Below are positions 1 to 9,377 of a DNA stretch of 64,000 nt, in pieces. How positions within the stretch are numbered: the first letter of the stretch is position 1; every line of letters starts with the position of its first letter. Location of the stretch: NCBI RefSeq assembly GCF_900109615.1, contig NZ_FOIX01000001.1:806001-870000 (forward strand), read 5' to 3'. Source of the stretch: Kaistella antarctica (GTDB taxonomy: Bacteria; Bacteroidota; Bacteroidia; Flavobacteriales; Weeksellaceae). A program made the translations under genes and the position numbers. Below the pieces are notes generated by a model, which was not told the DNA's origin, did no database searches, and saw nothing but the letters and a program-made list of their open reading frames with translations.

Positions 1-1279
1 CGACATTTACCGAAACTTCGTTAGCAGATAAATTTTGAACGCGTGGGCTTTTTAAGTTTCTACCTGAGGCATCGTAAATTTCTACGGTGATATTCTTCAA
101 GTTTTTAGTTTCATCCTTAATAAAAATTTGTGACTTTGCAGGATTTGGATATACTTGGAAATTTCTCTGCGAAGCATTTATATCAACAACGGCGAGCGTT
201 TTAGTCACGCTCCAACTAATGGTAGAAACGTGTAGATTCTCATGATTATCAACTTTTAATAAAGTGTTTTTGTCAACGACCGTAAAGAGAACGGTATTCA
301 CTCCATTGATGAAATCGCTTGGAGACAAGGTTGCAACATTAGAAGTTTCGCTGATAGCAGTTCCATTCACAGACCAAGTATTTGCCAGCGTATTTGGAAC
401 GGGCAGGATTTCATTAACAGAGAAAGTGATTGGTCCGGTAAGATTGATCGCAGAAGAATTGGTTGGGGTAAAAGAATCAATGGGGTTTTGCAAAGTATGA
501 ACGCGCTCTACCAACTGTTGTTTGCAAACAGAACAAAATTCACGATCCAAAAAACGCATTTCGCAATTTTGATGAGGTCGGAACCAAGTTGGGCTTTCGG
601 TGTACGGAAAAATACCGACGTTATTAATACCAATCCAGTTCTTCCATTTGTTCGTTGCGGCATTATTGTTCTTCGTCTTATTTGGAGATTCTCCAGTCCC
701 AGAAAACCAGTATTCATCGGCTAACTTTCCAAAAGAATGTCCTAGCTCATGCACCACAATTTCAGATGCTGAAGGATGATTTGACACAAAGGCGTACGTT
801 CCACCGCAACCACCATATTCAGGGGAATTACCTAAAACAAAAGCGATATCGAAGTCAGGTACGTTGCTTGCCAAAACACTTGATACGACATTGGTGGTAT
901 TCGAATAAACGCAGCGATGGACACCGACGTCGAAGGTAGTTCCTAAAAAGTTATTAGGATTGCTTACCGCAAAAACCGGCTCTGTAACATCTGTCGCAGT
1001 TCCGGGATGCTTTACGCCTGATTCGGCGGAGATCACTTTAACCGCATAAACATTAAAATAATTTTTATACTGGTTAAAAGGTGATTTATTAAATAAGTAA
1101 TCTACTAAATTACTAGCATCTGCTACGAAATCTGCTTGTTGCCCAGCAGTAAATCCGTCGCCCAAAATAACCATATTGATTCTTTTGTCTCTTGGTCCAT
1201 TTTCTAAGATTGGAACGGTTTCAAAAACTTGTGAAAAGCACAATTGGCTTATCATTAAAAGAAGTAGAATTTTTTTCAT
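1..1279 (-). CDS. M64-family metallopeptidase with T9SS type A sorting domain (3' end cut by window)
   Basis: Read directly from the minus strand: an open frame from ATG at 1279 to the left edge with no stop, so the C-terminus lies outside. Residues 1-16 are a Sec signal ending SQLCFSQ. The zinc site HELGH is at residues 177-181, followed by SFGKLADEY, which fits the IgA-peptidase M64 family (HExxH with a downstream D/E ligand). A C-terminal stretch with FQVYPNPAKSQIFI and IYDASGR is the start of a T9SS type A sorting domain, so the enzyme is predicted to be exported and attached to or released from the cell surface. Its start is 2 nt after the stop of the lipoprotein gene 1282-1770, so the two are probably co-transcribed. 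Substrate is unknown. Confidence 0.88.
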   Translation of the reverse strand, partial: MKKILLLLMISQLCFSQVFETVPILENGPRDKRINMVILGDGFTAGQQADFVADASNLVDYLFNKSPFNQYKNYFNVYAVKVISAESGVKHPGTATDVTEPVFAVSNPNNFLGTTFDVGVHRCVYSNTTNVVSSVLASNVPDFDIAFVLGNSPEYGGCGGTYAFVSNHPSASEIVVHELGHSFGKLADEYWFSGTGESPNKTKNNNAATNKWKNWIGINNVGIFPYTESPTWFRPHQNCEMRFLDREFCSVCKQQLVERVHTLQNPIDSFTPTNSSAINLTGPITFSVNEILPVPNTLANTWSVNGTAISETSNVATLSPSDFINGVNTVLFTVVDKNTLLKVDNHENLHVSTISWSVTKTLAVVDINASQRNFQVYPNPAKSQIFIKDETKNLKNITVEIYDASGRNLKSPRVQNLSANEVSVNV

Positions 1280-1281
1280 GT

Positions 1282-1770
1282 TTAAAGTTTTAAGGTTATT
1301 AATGTGTTTTTAGATTTATCGGTAATTTTTTCGACTCTCACATTGGAGATTTCTCCTTTCTGATTAAATCGAACGCTAAATTCTGCTTTGTTCAAATTGA
1401 GTTTGTTTTTACTCAAACCTTCTTCTGCATAAACTTCTAGAATGGGATTCAACGGATCTTCAATTATTCTTTCTTCGAGAACTTCACCACTTTTGTTAAG
1501 AAAAGAAATCAGAAGATTCCCAGAAACTGAAGCTTTATTTTCGATGGAAGCATTTTTAATAAATCCCTCACTGATTTTAGTGCCTGTCAATTTCACTTTT
1601 TCTGAGCCCTTCTCACTTTTTTCAATCTCAAAAAATAAATAGACGATACTGTTTTCGGTTTTAGTCACGGCTGAAATTGGGGTGCTATCTGAAGCAACAG
1701 AATTTTTTGAACCGCAACTTAGTAGGAATGCCAAAGTTATCAATAGTTGAAAAAAGGAATAAAGTCTCAT
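1282..1770 (-). CDS. hypothetical lipoprotein
   Basis: 162 residues. The N-terminus MRLYSFFQLLITLAFLLSC is a lipoprotein signal with lipobox LLSC (Cys19), so the mature protein should be membrane-anchored. The rest is a lysine- and glutamate-rich, beta-strand-like domain that I do not recognise. It precedes the M64 peptidase by 2 nt and is likely in the same transcript, starting from a -7 element at 1797-1804. It may be a partner or an inhibitor-like companion of the peptidase, but that is only a neighbourhood inference. Confidence 0.75.
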   Translation of the reverse strand: MRLYSFFQLLITLAFLLSCGSKNSVASDSTPISAVTKTENSIVYLFFEIEKSEKGSEKVKLTGTKISEGFIKNASIENKASVSGNLLISFLNKSGEVLEERIIEDPLNPILEVYAEEGLSKNKLNLNKAEFSVRFNQKGEISNVRVEKITDKSKNTLITLKL

Positions 1771-1796
1771 AGTCAGTTAGTTAAAATTGCAATAGT

Positions 1797-1804
1797 CAAA
1801 TTTA
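1797..1804 (-). promoter_or_regulatory. -7 promoter element of the lipoprotein-M64 operon
   Basis: Minus-strand TAAATTTG matches the Bacteroidota -7 consensus TAnnTTTG, 26 nt upstream of the ATG at 1770. No clear -33 TTTG was identified. Confidence 0.55.
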
Positions 1805-1894
1805 GCATATTTTTATAAAAAAAAGATTAATTTTTTCTATTAGAATTTTCTGTCATAAATAATTATTATTTATAGCATAATTCCTCTAAATGAA

Positions 1895-1902
1895 TATCTT
1901 TG
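1895..1902 (+). promoter_or_regulatory. -7 promoter element of the desaturase gene
   Basis: TATCTTTG, a perfect TAnnTTTG match, ends 16 nt before the ATG at 1919. Confidence 0.6.
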
Positions 1903-1918
1903 CGTCTTAATTTAAAAT

Positions 1919-2980
1919 ATGACCAAAGAACACGAAGAAATTATAATTAACGATCTGAAAGACTGGAAAAGTATTATCAAACCTTATGCTTCGCCAGAAT
2001 CAAAGCTCGCCTGGAAACAAATTTTTAATACCATTTTACCATTTATTGGGGTGTTCGTTGCTGCAGCAATCGTCTACGATTATTCACGTCTAGCTACTTT
2101 AGTTATCTCAATCATTGGCGGACTTTTCTTGACTCGCGTATTTATTATCCAACATGATTGCGGCCATCAAGCTTTCTTTCCAGATCGTAAAAAAAACGAC
2201 AGAACTGGGTTTATTACAAGTTTCCTCACCTGCATTCCCTATAAGTACTGGGCAAGATCACATAATCATCACCATGCACATCAAGGACAACTCGATACTC
2301 GGACTATTGGAGATGTAAATCTTTTAACGGTGAAAGAATATGAAGCGCTCTCTAAGTCTGCGAAATTTAAATATCGGATCTATCGTTCGTTTCCTGTGAT
2401 GTTTATTATTGGACCAGCGTATTATATTTTCATTCACAACCGTATCCCTTTTATCACTTTGAAAGGATGGGACAAGGAAAGAAAAATGCTGCTTCTTACG
2501 AATGTTTATTTGGTGCTATTTTTTGCGGTGGTCGGATTGATTTTGTGTTTGCCCAATTTTGATCTGGCGTACGGTTTCAAAAAGTTAGCCTTCATTTATG
2601 TTCCGATTTTATTAACTTTTGTTTTTACAGCCATTTGGTTTTTCTATATGCAACATCAGCATAACCCGAATTACAAAGCCTGGAAAAAAGACTGGGAATA
2701 TGTTTTGGCCGCGATAAAAGGAAGCTCTTATTACAAGTTACCCGCAATCTTAAATTACTTTACAGGAAATATCGGTTATCATCACCTTCATCATTTAGCG
2801 CCAAAAATCCCGTTTTATAAACTTCATAAATGTAGTAAGGAGAATCCTGTTTTCCAGAAACATGTTTCTGAAATTACGTTTTGGGGAAGTTTGAAGTATG
2901 CCTTTTATACGCTATGGGATGAAGAAAACAACCGTATGGTGAAATTTTCGCAGCTCAAAAAAATTAGAATTAAATCTTAA
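1919..2980 (+). CDS. membrane fatty acid desaturase
   Basis: 353 residues. Three histidine boxes of the integral-membrane desaturase family are visible: HDCGH at 79-83, HNHHH at 115-119 and HHLHH near residue 287, with hydrophobic segments around 40-75, 150-180 and 195-245. These boxes bind the di-iron centre that inserts a cis double bond into an acyl chain using O2 and reduced electron carrier. The protein lies in the inner membrane with its His boxes cytoplasmic. It is a single-gene unit with its own -7 element and a hairpin terminator shared with the convergent M16 peptidase gene. Regiospecificity cannot be read from the sequence. Confidence 0.9.
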   Translation: MTKEHEEIIINDLKDWKSIIKPYASPESKLAWKQIFNTILPFIGVFVAAAIVYDYSRLATLVISIIGGLFLTRVFIIQHDCGHQAFFPDRKKNDRTGFITSFLTCIPYKYWARSHNHHHAHQGQLDTRTIGDVNLLTVKEYEALSKSAKFKYRIYRSFPVMFIIGPAYYIFIHNRIPFITLKGWDKERKMLLLTNVYLVLFFAVVGLILCLPNFDLAYGFKKLAFIYVPILLTFVFTAIWFFYMQHQHNPNYKAWKKDWEYVLAAIKGSSYYKLPAILNYFTGNIGYHHLHHLAPKIPFYKLHKCSKENPVFQKHVSEITFWGSLKYAFYTLWDEENNRMVKFSQLKKIRIKS

Positions 2981-3042
2981 TTTCTTATTGTTCTTTAGAG
3001 TTATTAAAAGATCATTCTAAGCAGATGTTAAACAAAATAAAA

Positions 3043-3068
3043 AATCCGACCCATTTCTGAGTCGGATT
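3043..3068. terminator. bidirectional intrinsic terminator
   Basis: Stem AATCCGAC (3043-3050) pairs with GTCGGATT (3061-3068), A-rich on the left. It lies between two convergent genes and can serve both. Confidence 0.7.
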
Positions 3069-3086
3069 AGTTATATAAAATATTTC

Positions 3087-5819
3087 TTATTTTTTATTAA
3101 AATCTCCCGCATAAACCGAAGTTACTTTGTCTAAAGTTAAATATTTGCGAAGAGCGCTATTCACTTCGTCCAACTTAAGATCAGCGATCTTAGAGTTTAA
3201 AGTATCGTATTCATCTAAAGAAATACCGTATTGTAATTTTTTGTTCACGAGGTTAATTAAGGTATTATCCATTCCCAACATTGTTTTCTGAATATTGGCG
3301 TAACTTTTTTTGTTGGTTAGCAATTCATCTGCTGTGAAACCATCTTTTAGTGCTTTGCTTACTTCTTCTTTGATGGCACTTTCGACAGCATTACGTTTAG
3401 TTGGATTTAGTAACGCGTAATATCCCCAAGACGCCACATCATTGGAAACTGGAATGTTAATAAACGAACCCACTCCATAACTGATTCCTTCTTTCTCCCG
3501 TAATCTCATGGGTAATCTTGCACTTAAGAAACCGCCACTTCCTAAAATTTCATTTGCAAGGACAAAGGCTGGATAATCTGGACTTTTCTGATTCATTTTA
3601 AAACTCTCTGTTCCTAATGCTATTGCATTTTCTTTGTCTGGAGTTAAGAAGTTTTTATCTAATTTCTTAGTTTCAAAATACGTTGGTTTTACTTCTGCAT
3701 ATTTCGATTGAGCATTCCATTTTCCGAAGGTATTTTCTAAAGAAGCTACCACATTTTTAGCCTCAATATTGCCGAGAACTGTACCCAAACCATTATTGGT
3801 TCCTAAAATATTTTGGTAATAATTGACAATCTGGTCGCGCGTTACTTTTTTACTGTTATCTATCTGTTCTTGCAAAGAAGCGGTATAGAAAACACTTTCC
3901 TTTGGATAAGGAGAAGATAATCGCTGCAATTCATTCTGCGCAATTGCTTCTGGATCTTTTAATTGACCTTCCAGATTAGTGTTTTGCTCAGTGATTGTTT
4001 TAGTTATCTCGTTCTGAGGAAATGTGGAATTAGTCACCATATCTTTCAGAATATCCATTACCTCAGCGTAATTATTTTTATAAGTATTAACTGAGATTAT
4101 AAAATTTTGCCCATATAATCTAGTGTTAATCGAAGATTTTAATTGGTCGAGTCGATCCTGAATCTGTTCTTTTGTTTTCGTTTTCGTACCCGACTTTAAA
4201 AGGACGGCCGTTAACTTCCCAATTTCATTTTTACCAGCCAGATCTTTTTCATTTCCTAAAAGCATTTTAAAAGTTGCTATAATCTTGTCACCTTTTACTT
4301 CTTTATTAATCAAGCCATATTTCATTCCATTCGAAAGAACACCTTCGGTAACATTTTTTTTAAGATTAGCGATTGTTGCTTCAAAAGGAGCGACGTCTTT
4401 TTCTAAAGCTTTTCCTTTGTAATTGCCCGTTAATGCAGCAATTTGTTCAGGTCTAAATTCTGCAGGTTGTACTCTTGTTTCATTAGCTGATGGAACAAAA
4501 ACACCGAGAGTTCTATTGTTGCTTTTAAAATATTTTTCGGCTACTCTTTGAATATCTGCCACAGAAAGGTTTTCCACATTATCGCGATACAGGAACGCAA
4601 GTTTATAATCTCCCGCGCCAATAATTTCAGTAAGAGAAATTGCAAAACTGACAGTATTGTTTTTATTGTCTGCGATTTGTTTTAAAAGTTTCGATTTTGC
4701 TCTTCCTAAATCCTCTGCATTGTATTTAATGCTTCCTATTTTGTCAAGTTCGGTTCTTACTAGATTTTTAGTTACTTCCAAATTTTTATCTTTAGGAACA
4801 TCGAAATTGAAATACATCAAACCGGCGTCTCTTACCTCAGGTGCATAAACCCAAATGCTGGAAACCTTTTGCGTTTCGACTAAACTTTTATATAAATAGC
4901 CGGAAGGATCTGCGGTTAAGATTTCACCTAAGGCTGCTAGAGCTGCGTAATCTTTATCTGCATAAGCCGAGGTATGATAAGCAGCAGCAACTAATTTGCT
5001 TTCTCCCGAACGATTCAGCTCTACCGTTTTTTCACCGTCTTGTGCGGGCTCTACCGTATAAGTTCCGCCCAGTTGCCGAGTCGGTTTTGGCAAGACAGAA
5101 AAGTTTTCAGCAATATGTTTAAGGGCATTAGCTTCATCAAATTTTCCGGCGATAATTAAAGTGGCATTATCGGGTTGGTAATATTTTTCATAAAATTTTC
5201 TTAAAGTAGGCGCTTTTACACGTTCGATATCTTCCTTGCTTCCAATTGTTGAATTGCCGTAATTATGCCACATGTATGCCGTTGAAAATACTTTTTCCAT
5301 TAAAACTCCGCTGGGATTATTTTCGCCAATTTCAAATTCATTCCTGACCACTGAAAACTCTTTGTCTAAATCACTCTGCAAAATGGTAGCGTTAATCATT
5401 CGGTCAGCTTCCATCTGAATCGCCCATTTTAAATTTTCATCATTCGATGGAAAAATTTCATAATAGTTGGTTCTGTCGTAATAAGTGGTGCCATTGGCAG
5501 CACCTCCTTTATCGGACAATTGTTTTTTAATGTCGCCTAGATTTTTGGTGCTTTTAAAAAGCATGTGTTCGAGCAAATGCGCCATTCCTTTTTCACCATA
5601 ACCTTCATCTTTCGAACCGACATTATAAACAATATTGACCACCATATTGCTTTGAGAACCATCAGGAATTAACAGCACTTTCATCCCATTGTTTAGGGAG
5701 TATTCTTTCACACCTTCCACGTTTCCGAGGTATTTCGGTGCATCAGTCTTTTGTGCAAAAGTTGAAGTGGATATCGATAATCCGACCATCAAACTTAAAC
5801 ATAATAAAAGTTTTTTCAT
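3087..5819 (-). CDS. M16-family zinc peptidase (insulinase-like, two-domain)
   Basis: 910 residues. A Sec signal (residues 1-22, ending STFAQ) directs it to the periplasm or beyond. The inverted zinc motif HLLEH is at residues 81-85, with a downstream glutamate in VVRNEFE near 160 completing the M16 site. The second half, from about residue 490, is a non-catalytic M16 repeat without HxxEH, so one polypeptide carries the active and inactive halves that some relatives split into two chains. M16 enzymes degrade peptides and signal sequences. The gene stands alone, convergent with the desaturase and divergent from ruvC. Confidence 0.92.
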   Translation of the reverse strand: MKKLLLCLSLMVGLSISTSTFAQKTDAPKYLGNVEGVKEYSLNNGMKVLLIPDGSQSNMVVNIVYNVGSKDEGYGEKGMAHLLEHMLFKSTKNLGDIKKQLSDKGGAANGTTYYDRTNYYEIFPSNDENLKWAIQMEADRMINATILQSDLDKEFSVVRNEFEIGENNPSGVLMEKVFSTAYMWHNYGNSTIGSKEDIERVKAPTLRKFYEKYYQPDNATLIIAGKFDEANALKHIAENFSVLPKPTRQLGGTYTVEPAQDGEKTVELNRSGESKLVAAAYHTSAYADKDYAALAALGEILTADPSGYLYKSLVETQKVSSIWVYAPEVRDAGLMYFNFDVPKDKNLEVTKNLVRTELDKIGSIKYNAEDLGRAKSKLLKQIADNKNNTVSFAISLTEIIGAGDYKLAFLYRDNVENLSVADIQRVAEKYFKSNNRTLGVFVPSANETRVQPAEFRPEQIAALTGNYKGKALEKDVAPFEATIANLKKNVTEGVLSNGMKYGLINKEVKGDKIIATFKMLLGNEKDLAGKNEIGKLTAVLLKSGTKTKTKEQIQDRLDQLKSSINTRLYGQNFIISVNTYKNNYAEVMDILKDMVTNSTFPQNEITKTITEQNTNLEGQLKDPEAIAQNELQRLSSPYPKESVFYTASLQEQIDNSKKVTRDQIVNYYQNILGTNNGLGTVLGNIEAKNVVASLENTFGKWNAQSKYAEVKPTYFETKKLDKNFLTPDKENAIALGTESFKMNQKSPDYPAFVLANEILGSGGFLSARLPMRLREKEGISYGVGSFINIPVSNDVASWGYYALLNPTKRNAVESAIKEEVSKALKDGFTADELLTNKKSYANIQKTMLGMDNTLINLVNKKLQYGISLDEYDTLNSKIADLKLDEVNSALRKYLTLDKVTSVYAGDFNKK

Positions 5820-5841
5820 CTTTAATAATTTAGGGTAATAC

Positions 5842-5849
5842 CAAATTTA
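5842..5849 (-). promoter_or_regulatory. -7 promoter element of the M16 peptidase gene
   Basis: Minus-strand TAAATTTG matches TAnnTTTG, about 22 nt upstream of the ATG at 5819. Confidence 0.55.
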
Positions 5850-6062
5850 CTAACATTCATTGATTTATAATTAGGTTAAATTATAAATGTTTGTTAAATT
5901 TTCATTTAAATTATTTATTCTGCTGCAAAAACGTAATATAAACTTTGTTCTTTTAATTTAAAGAAAGTGAATTAATTTTCTCGGACCGGAAGTTTCCAAG
6001 AAGAACATCTATAGTATGTTGTAAAATGTCGGGGAACATTCGTTAGTTTGGCCTAAAGATTT

Positions 6063-6070
6063 TACTTTTG
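6063..6070 (+). promoter_or_regulatory. -7 promoter element abutting the ruvC start
   Basis: TACTTTTG matches TAnnTTTG and ends only 4 nt before the GTG at 6075. Transcription would start at or about the start codon, predicting a leaderless mRNA. Confidence 0.5.
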
Positions 6071-6074
6071 TAGA

Positions 6075-6629
6075 GTGCAAGCAGAAAAAATAATTTTAGG
6101 CATTGATCCCGGAACCGCCATAATGGGTTTCGGATTGATTTCGGTGAAAGGAAGTAAAATGGAATTAATTGCCATGCATGAGCTTATTCTTAAAAAATAT
6201 CCGAATCACGAAACGAAGTTGAAATATATTTTCGAACGAACATTATCACTTATCGACGAATATCATCCGGATGAGGTTGCGCTCGAAGCGCCTTTCTTTG
6301 GAAAAAATGTCCAGTCGATGTTGAAGTTAGGTCGTGCCCAAGGAGTTGCTATGGCAGCGTCTTTACATCGAAACGTTCCCATCACTGAATATTCTCCCAA
6401 GAAAATTAAAATGGCCATCACTGGGAATGGAAATGCTAGCAAAGAACAGGTTGCTGGTATGTTGAAATCACTTTTAAATCTTAAAGAATTTCCGACTAAA
6501 TATCTTGATGCTTCCGACGGTTTAGCGGTAGCGGTCTGCCATCATTTTAACTCTGGAAACTTGTCTGTGGACAAATCGTACACAGGCTGGGATAGTTTTT
6601 TGAAACAAAATCCTGAGCGATTAAAGTAA
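6075..6629 (+). CDS. ruvC: crossover junction endodeoxyribonuclease RuvC
   Basis: 184 residues, GTG start. RuvC is a dimeric, Mg-dependent RNase H-fold nuclease that cuts Holliday junctions made mobile by RuvAB. The acidic residues are present: D11 in GIDPGT, E71 in ALEAPFFG, and D145/D148 in LDASDGLAVA. The next in-frame ATG (codon 17) would remove D11, so the GTG at 6075 must be the start even though it lies only 4 nt after a -7 element and has no room for a ribosome-binding site. ruvB is not adjacent; it lies at 25666-26688. Confidence 0.95.
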   Translation: MQAEKIILGIDPGTAIMGFGLISVKGSKMELIAMHELILKKYPNHETKLKYIFERTLSLIDEYHPDEVALEAPFFGKNVQSMLKLGRAQGVAMAASLHRNVPITEYSPKKIKMAITGNGNASKEQVAGMLKSLLNLKEFPTKYLDASDGLAVAVCHHFNSGNLSVDKSYTGWDSFLKQNPERLK

Positions 6630-6772
6630 CGTAACTTCCTAATTTTCAACACTTTTATTTGTAAAATTAATTTACAAAAACTTCACAAAAGATTTACTTG
6701 GTTAAGCCTAATACTATCTGTAACATTGTAACGTTTTCTAAGACGAATTAGAGACCATTTAAATTACGACAG

Positions 6773-7846
6773 ATGAATACTCAAAAAATAAATTCTTTAA
6801 GTCAAGTCAACCATTCCATGAATTGGTTTCAGAAATTCCTGATGGTTTGTTCCGGTGGGAATATTCACATTTTAAGAAAGACGCCCAGCGAATGGAATAA
6901 ATTTGCGGGTATTGGCGGAATCGTTTTATTCACGGCAGTTTTTGCAACATTATCTGCGGGTTATGCCATGTTCACTGTTTTTGATGATATTTGGATTTCA
7001 GTTGGATTCGCTGTTTTATGGGGCTTAATGATTTTTAATTTAGACCGATATATTGTTTCTTCAATCAAGAAAACCGGAACGTGGTGGAACCAGTTATTGA
7101 TGTCGATCCCGAGATTAATTTTAGCAGCGTTTTTAGGAATTATTATTTCTAAACCTTTGGAATTAAAAATCTTTGAAAAGGAAGTCAACAAGCAATTAAA
7201 TACGATTATTCAACGGAATAAAACCCAACTTCAAGCGGAGATGAACGGAAGGATTCTGCAACAATCTGGGCCTTTTGAGACCGAGAAAAAAGATATTCAA
7301 ACGAAAATTGCAGCCTATCAAAAATCATATGATTCTGCGTCGGTGGAGTTAGAAAAAGAAATTCTTGGCAAAGAAAGCGGCTTAACCAGTGGAAAAGTAG
7401 GTTACGGAACCAATGCAAAAAGAAAAGCAGAGCTGAAAGAACAACGTCGACTGAATATTGAAAATTATCAAAAGCAGATTGCGCCCCGATTAGAATATTT
7501 AGACAAAGAAGTTTCAAAGGTATATACCAACATTGAAAAAGAAAGAGACAAAACTGAAACTTTCGAAGATCAGTTTAATGGTTTCGCCGCAAGACTACAG
7601 GCCTTAGATGAACTTGGAAAAAATTCCGCCATTATTGGACTTGCCGCCGCCTTTATTATGGGACTTTTTATCACCTTAGAGATCGCGCCAGTTTTGATAA
7701 AATTGATATCTTCTGTTGGGCCATATGATTACCTACTAGAAAAAACGGAGAATGATTTTAAATTGTATTCCAAGGAAAAAATTGAAAAAGGGAATGCTTT
7801 AACCGATCATCGAATCAATAATTTCAAAAATAAGTTAGGTAGTTAG
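6773..7846 (+). CDS. DUF4407 family membrane protein
   Basis: 357 residues. Three hydrophobic helices fall near residues 45-68, 74-92 and 108-125 and a fourth near 283-308. Between them is a long charged segment (about 130-275) rich in K, E, Q and R, predicted to be coiled coil. The pattern around LWGLMIFNLDRYIVSSIKK is typical of DUF4407 proteins of Bacteroidota. The biochemical role of the family is not established. The gene appears to be monocistronic with a short hairpin after it. Confidence 0.75.
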   Translation: MNTQKINSLSQVNHSMNWFQKFLMVCSGGNIHILRKTPSEWNKFAGIGGIVLFTAVFATLSAGYAMFTVFDDIWISVGFAVLWGLMIFNLDRYIVSSIKKTGTWWNQLLMSIPRLILAAFLGIIISKPLELKIFEKEVNKQLNTIIQRNKTQLQAEMNGRILQQSGPFETEKKDIQTKIAAYQKSYDSASVELEKEILGKESGLTSGKVGYGTNAKRKAELKEQRRLNIENYQKQIAPRLEYLDKEVSKVYTNIEKERDKTETFEDQFNGFAARLQALDELGKNSAIIGLAAAFIMGLFITLEIAPVLIKLISSVGPYDYLLEKTENDFKLYSKEKIEKGNALTDHRINNFKNKLGS

Positions 7847-7872
7847 CCTGACGATTTTAAATAAAAAAAACA

Positions 7873-7894
7873 CCTGCAAAATTTCTTAAGCAGG
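7873..7894. terminator. weak hairpin between DUF4407 and SCO1 genes
   Basis: Stem CCTGC (7873-7877) and GCAGG (7890-7894), preceded by an A-run that reads as a U-tract on the minus strand. The stem has only five pairs. Confidence 0.35.
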
Positions 7895-7920
7895 CATTCC
7901 ATAGCTGATTTAGTGTTATT

Positions 7921-8496
7921 TTAATTCAGGCTATTTATTGTTTGAGCAACATCTTCCGATTTCACGGTTCCTTCTACTTGATTGACCATTTCCCCATTTT
8001 TATTAAAGACGGTAATGATATTTGAATGAGAAAAAACAATGGGAGAAATCTTTTTATATTTCACCGCGAGCACATTGGCTAATTCTCGTACAGATTCTTT
8101 ATCGCTTCGAAGAAACATCCAAGGTTCTCCTTCCATTTTCTGTTCTTTTGCATATGATTTTAGAACTTCGGGCGTATCATTTTCGGGATCAATTGAAATT
8201 AAAAGCATCGTTGTTTCCTTCAATTTTTTTGGTTCAATCTTCGAGGCAATTTTTCGCATATCAGCTACTAAAATCGGACAAGCGGTTTTGCAACTGGTGA
8301 ATATCATGACGACAACCAGATTTTTTCCTTTCAAATCCTTTAACTGAAGTTCTTGACCATCTTGATTTTGCCATTTTGAATCGAGGACAAATATCGATCC
8401 TGTCGTTTTTTCTTGAGCAACACTTTTCTCTTCCTGCTTCTGGGAGCAAGATAAAAATAAAATCGCAGAAAATAAAACCAGAATTAAATTTTTCAT
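7921..8496 (-). CDS. SCO1/SenC-family copper-binding lipoprotein
   Basis: 191 residues from the ATG at 8496. A lipoprotein signal ends in lipobox FLSC (Cys17). The thioredoxin-fold copper site CKTACP (C69 and C73) and the distal His in FSHSN (H157) are all present. SCO1/SenC/PrrC proteins chaperone copper, classically for the CuA site of cytochrome oxidase. The start overlaps the stop of the nirV-like gene as ATGA (8496-8493), so it is translationally coupled, and its likely job here is copper supply to NirK. A start 10 codons further upstream is open but would precede the signal peptide. Confidence 0.88.
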   Translation of the reverse strand: MKNLILVLFSAILFLSCSQKQEEKSVAQEKTTGSIFVLDSKWQNQDGQELQLKDLKGKNLVVVMIFTSCKTACPILVADMRKIASKIEPKKLKETTMLLISIDPENDTPEVLKSYAKEQKMEGEPWMFLRSDKESVRELANVLAVKYKKISPIVFSHSNIITVFNKNGEMVNQVEGTVKSEDVAQTINSLN

Positions 8497-9344
8497 TTTG
8501 TAGTATTTGAAGGATCTTTCGCACATCGAAAACCGAGATTCCCAACCGTGTAATCAGCTTTTAAACTAGATCGAAAAGCGTATCTCATAAACGAGGCATA
8601 ATTTAAAACATCGGTCGTACTTGTTGCAGCGGAGGCGCAGAATAAACCTTTGTCGTCAAACTCAGCTGTTCGAGAATCGCTGGTTGACATGATTGAATTA
8701 TAATCATCCGTCCATTCCCACACTAAATCAAACATATTATAAATTCCCCAAAAATTGGGTGCAGAAACTTTGACTTTATTTTTCTGACGGTCCTTTTCAT
8801 TGTACAGATTGATCAGATGAGACGAGTAAGTCGGCTTTTCTCTGGCATTTGCGCTTTCTTCATCAGCCATGGCTACATATTCCCATTCATCCAAAGTCGG
8901 TAATCTTTTGCCGGCGCTTTTTGCGTAGGCTTTTGCTGCAAACCAGGAAACATAAGTTACGGCTGCGTTGGGATCTGCATTTTTAGGAAGGGTTTCATCA
9001 TCTTGCCAATCTTTCAGATAAGTGTCATCTGCAAAAATTGCTTGGATCTTGCTGCGTTTCCATTTGGGATTTTTCTTGACAAAATCGAGAAAATCTGCAT
9101 TGGTCACTGGTCTTTCATCTAGCAGAAAATCCTGAACTGTAACCAACGTACTGTCTTCACCATAGAAAGGTTGATAGTCGCCGCCTTTAATTAAAACCAT
9201 TTTAACGTCTGGAGTTATAGTAACTTCCTTTTCAATTTGGTTAGAAGATGTTTCTGCAGAAGTCAGCGTATTTGCTTTTTCACAGGATACGAATAGAAAT
9301 AAGAAACCACCGATGAACAATAACAATTTAAAAAACTTGACCAT
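8493..9344 (-). CDS. nirV: NirV-like protein, formylglycine-generating-enzyme fold lipoprotein
   Basis: 283 residues. The lipobox FVSC (Cys21) predicts a lipoprotein. The body from MVLIKGGDYQPF (49-60) through WEWTDDY (about 210) to GFRCAKD (271-277) follows the sulfatase-modifying factor/FGE fold. The copper-binding Cys pair of true FGE is not intact: C236 is present but no second Cys follows five residues later. Relatives of this kind encoded beside nirK are known as NirV, an accessory protein of uncertain function. The position between nirK (33 nt upstream) and the SCO1 gene (ATGA overlap) supports that name. Confidence 0.75.
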   Translation of the reverse strand: MVKFFKLLLFIGGFLFLFVSCEKANTLTSAETSSNQIEKEVTITPDVKMVLIKGGDYQPFYGEDSTLVTVQDFLLDERPVTNADFLDFVKKNPKWKRSKIQAIFADDTYLKDWQDDETLPKNADPNAAVTYVSWFAAKAYAKSAGKRLPTLDEWEYVAMADEESANAREKPTYSSHLINLYNEKDRQKNKVKVSAPNFWGIYNMFDLVWEWTDDYNSIMSTSDSRTAEFDDKGLFCASAATSTTDVLNYASFMRYAFRSSLKADYTVGNLGFRCAKDPSNTTK

Positions 9345-9377
9345 GGCGGTTTCTTTATTATAATGAATGATAATTAA

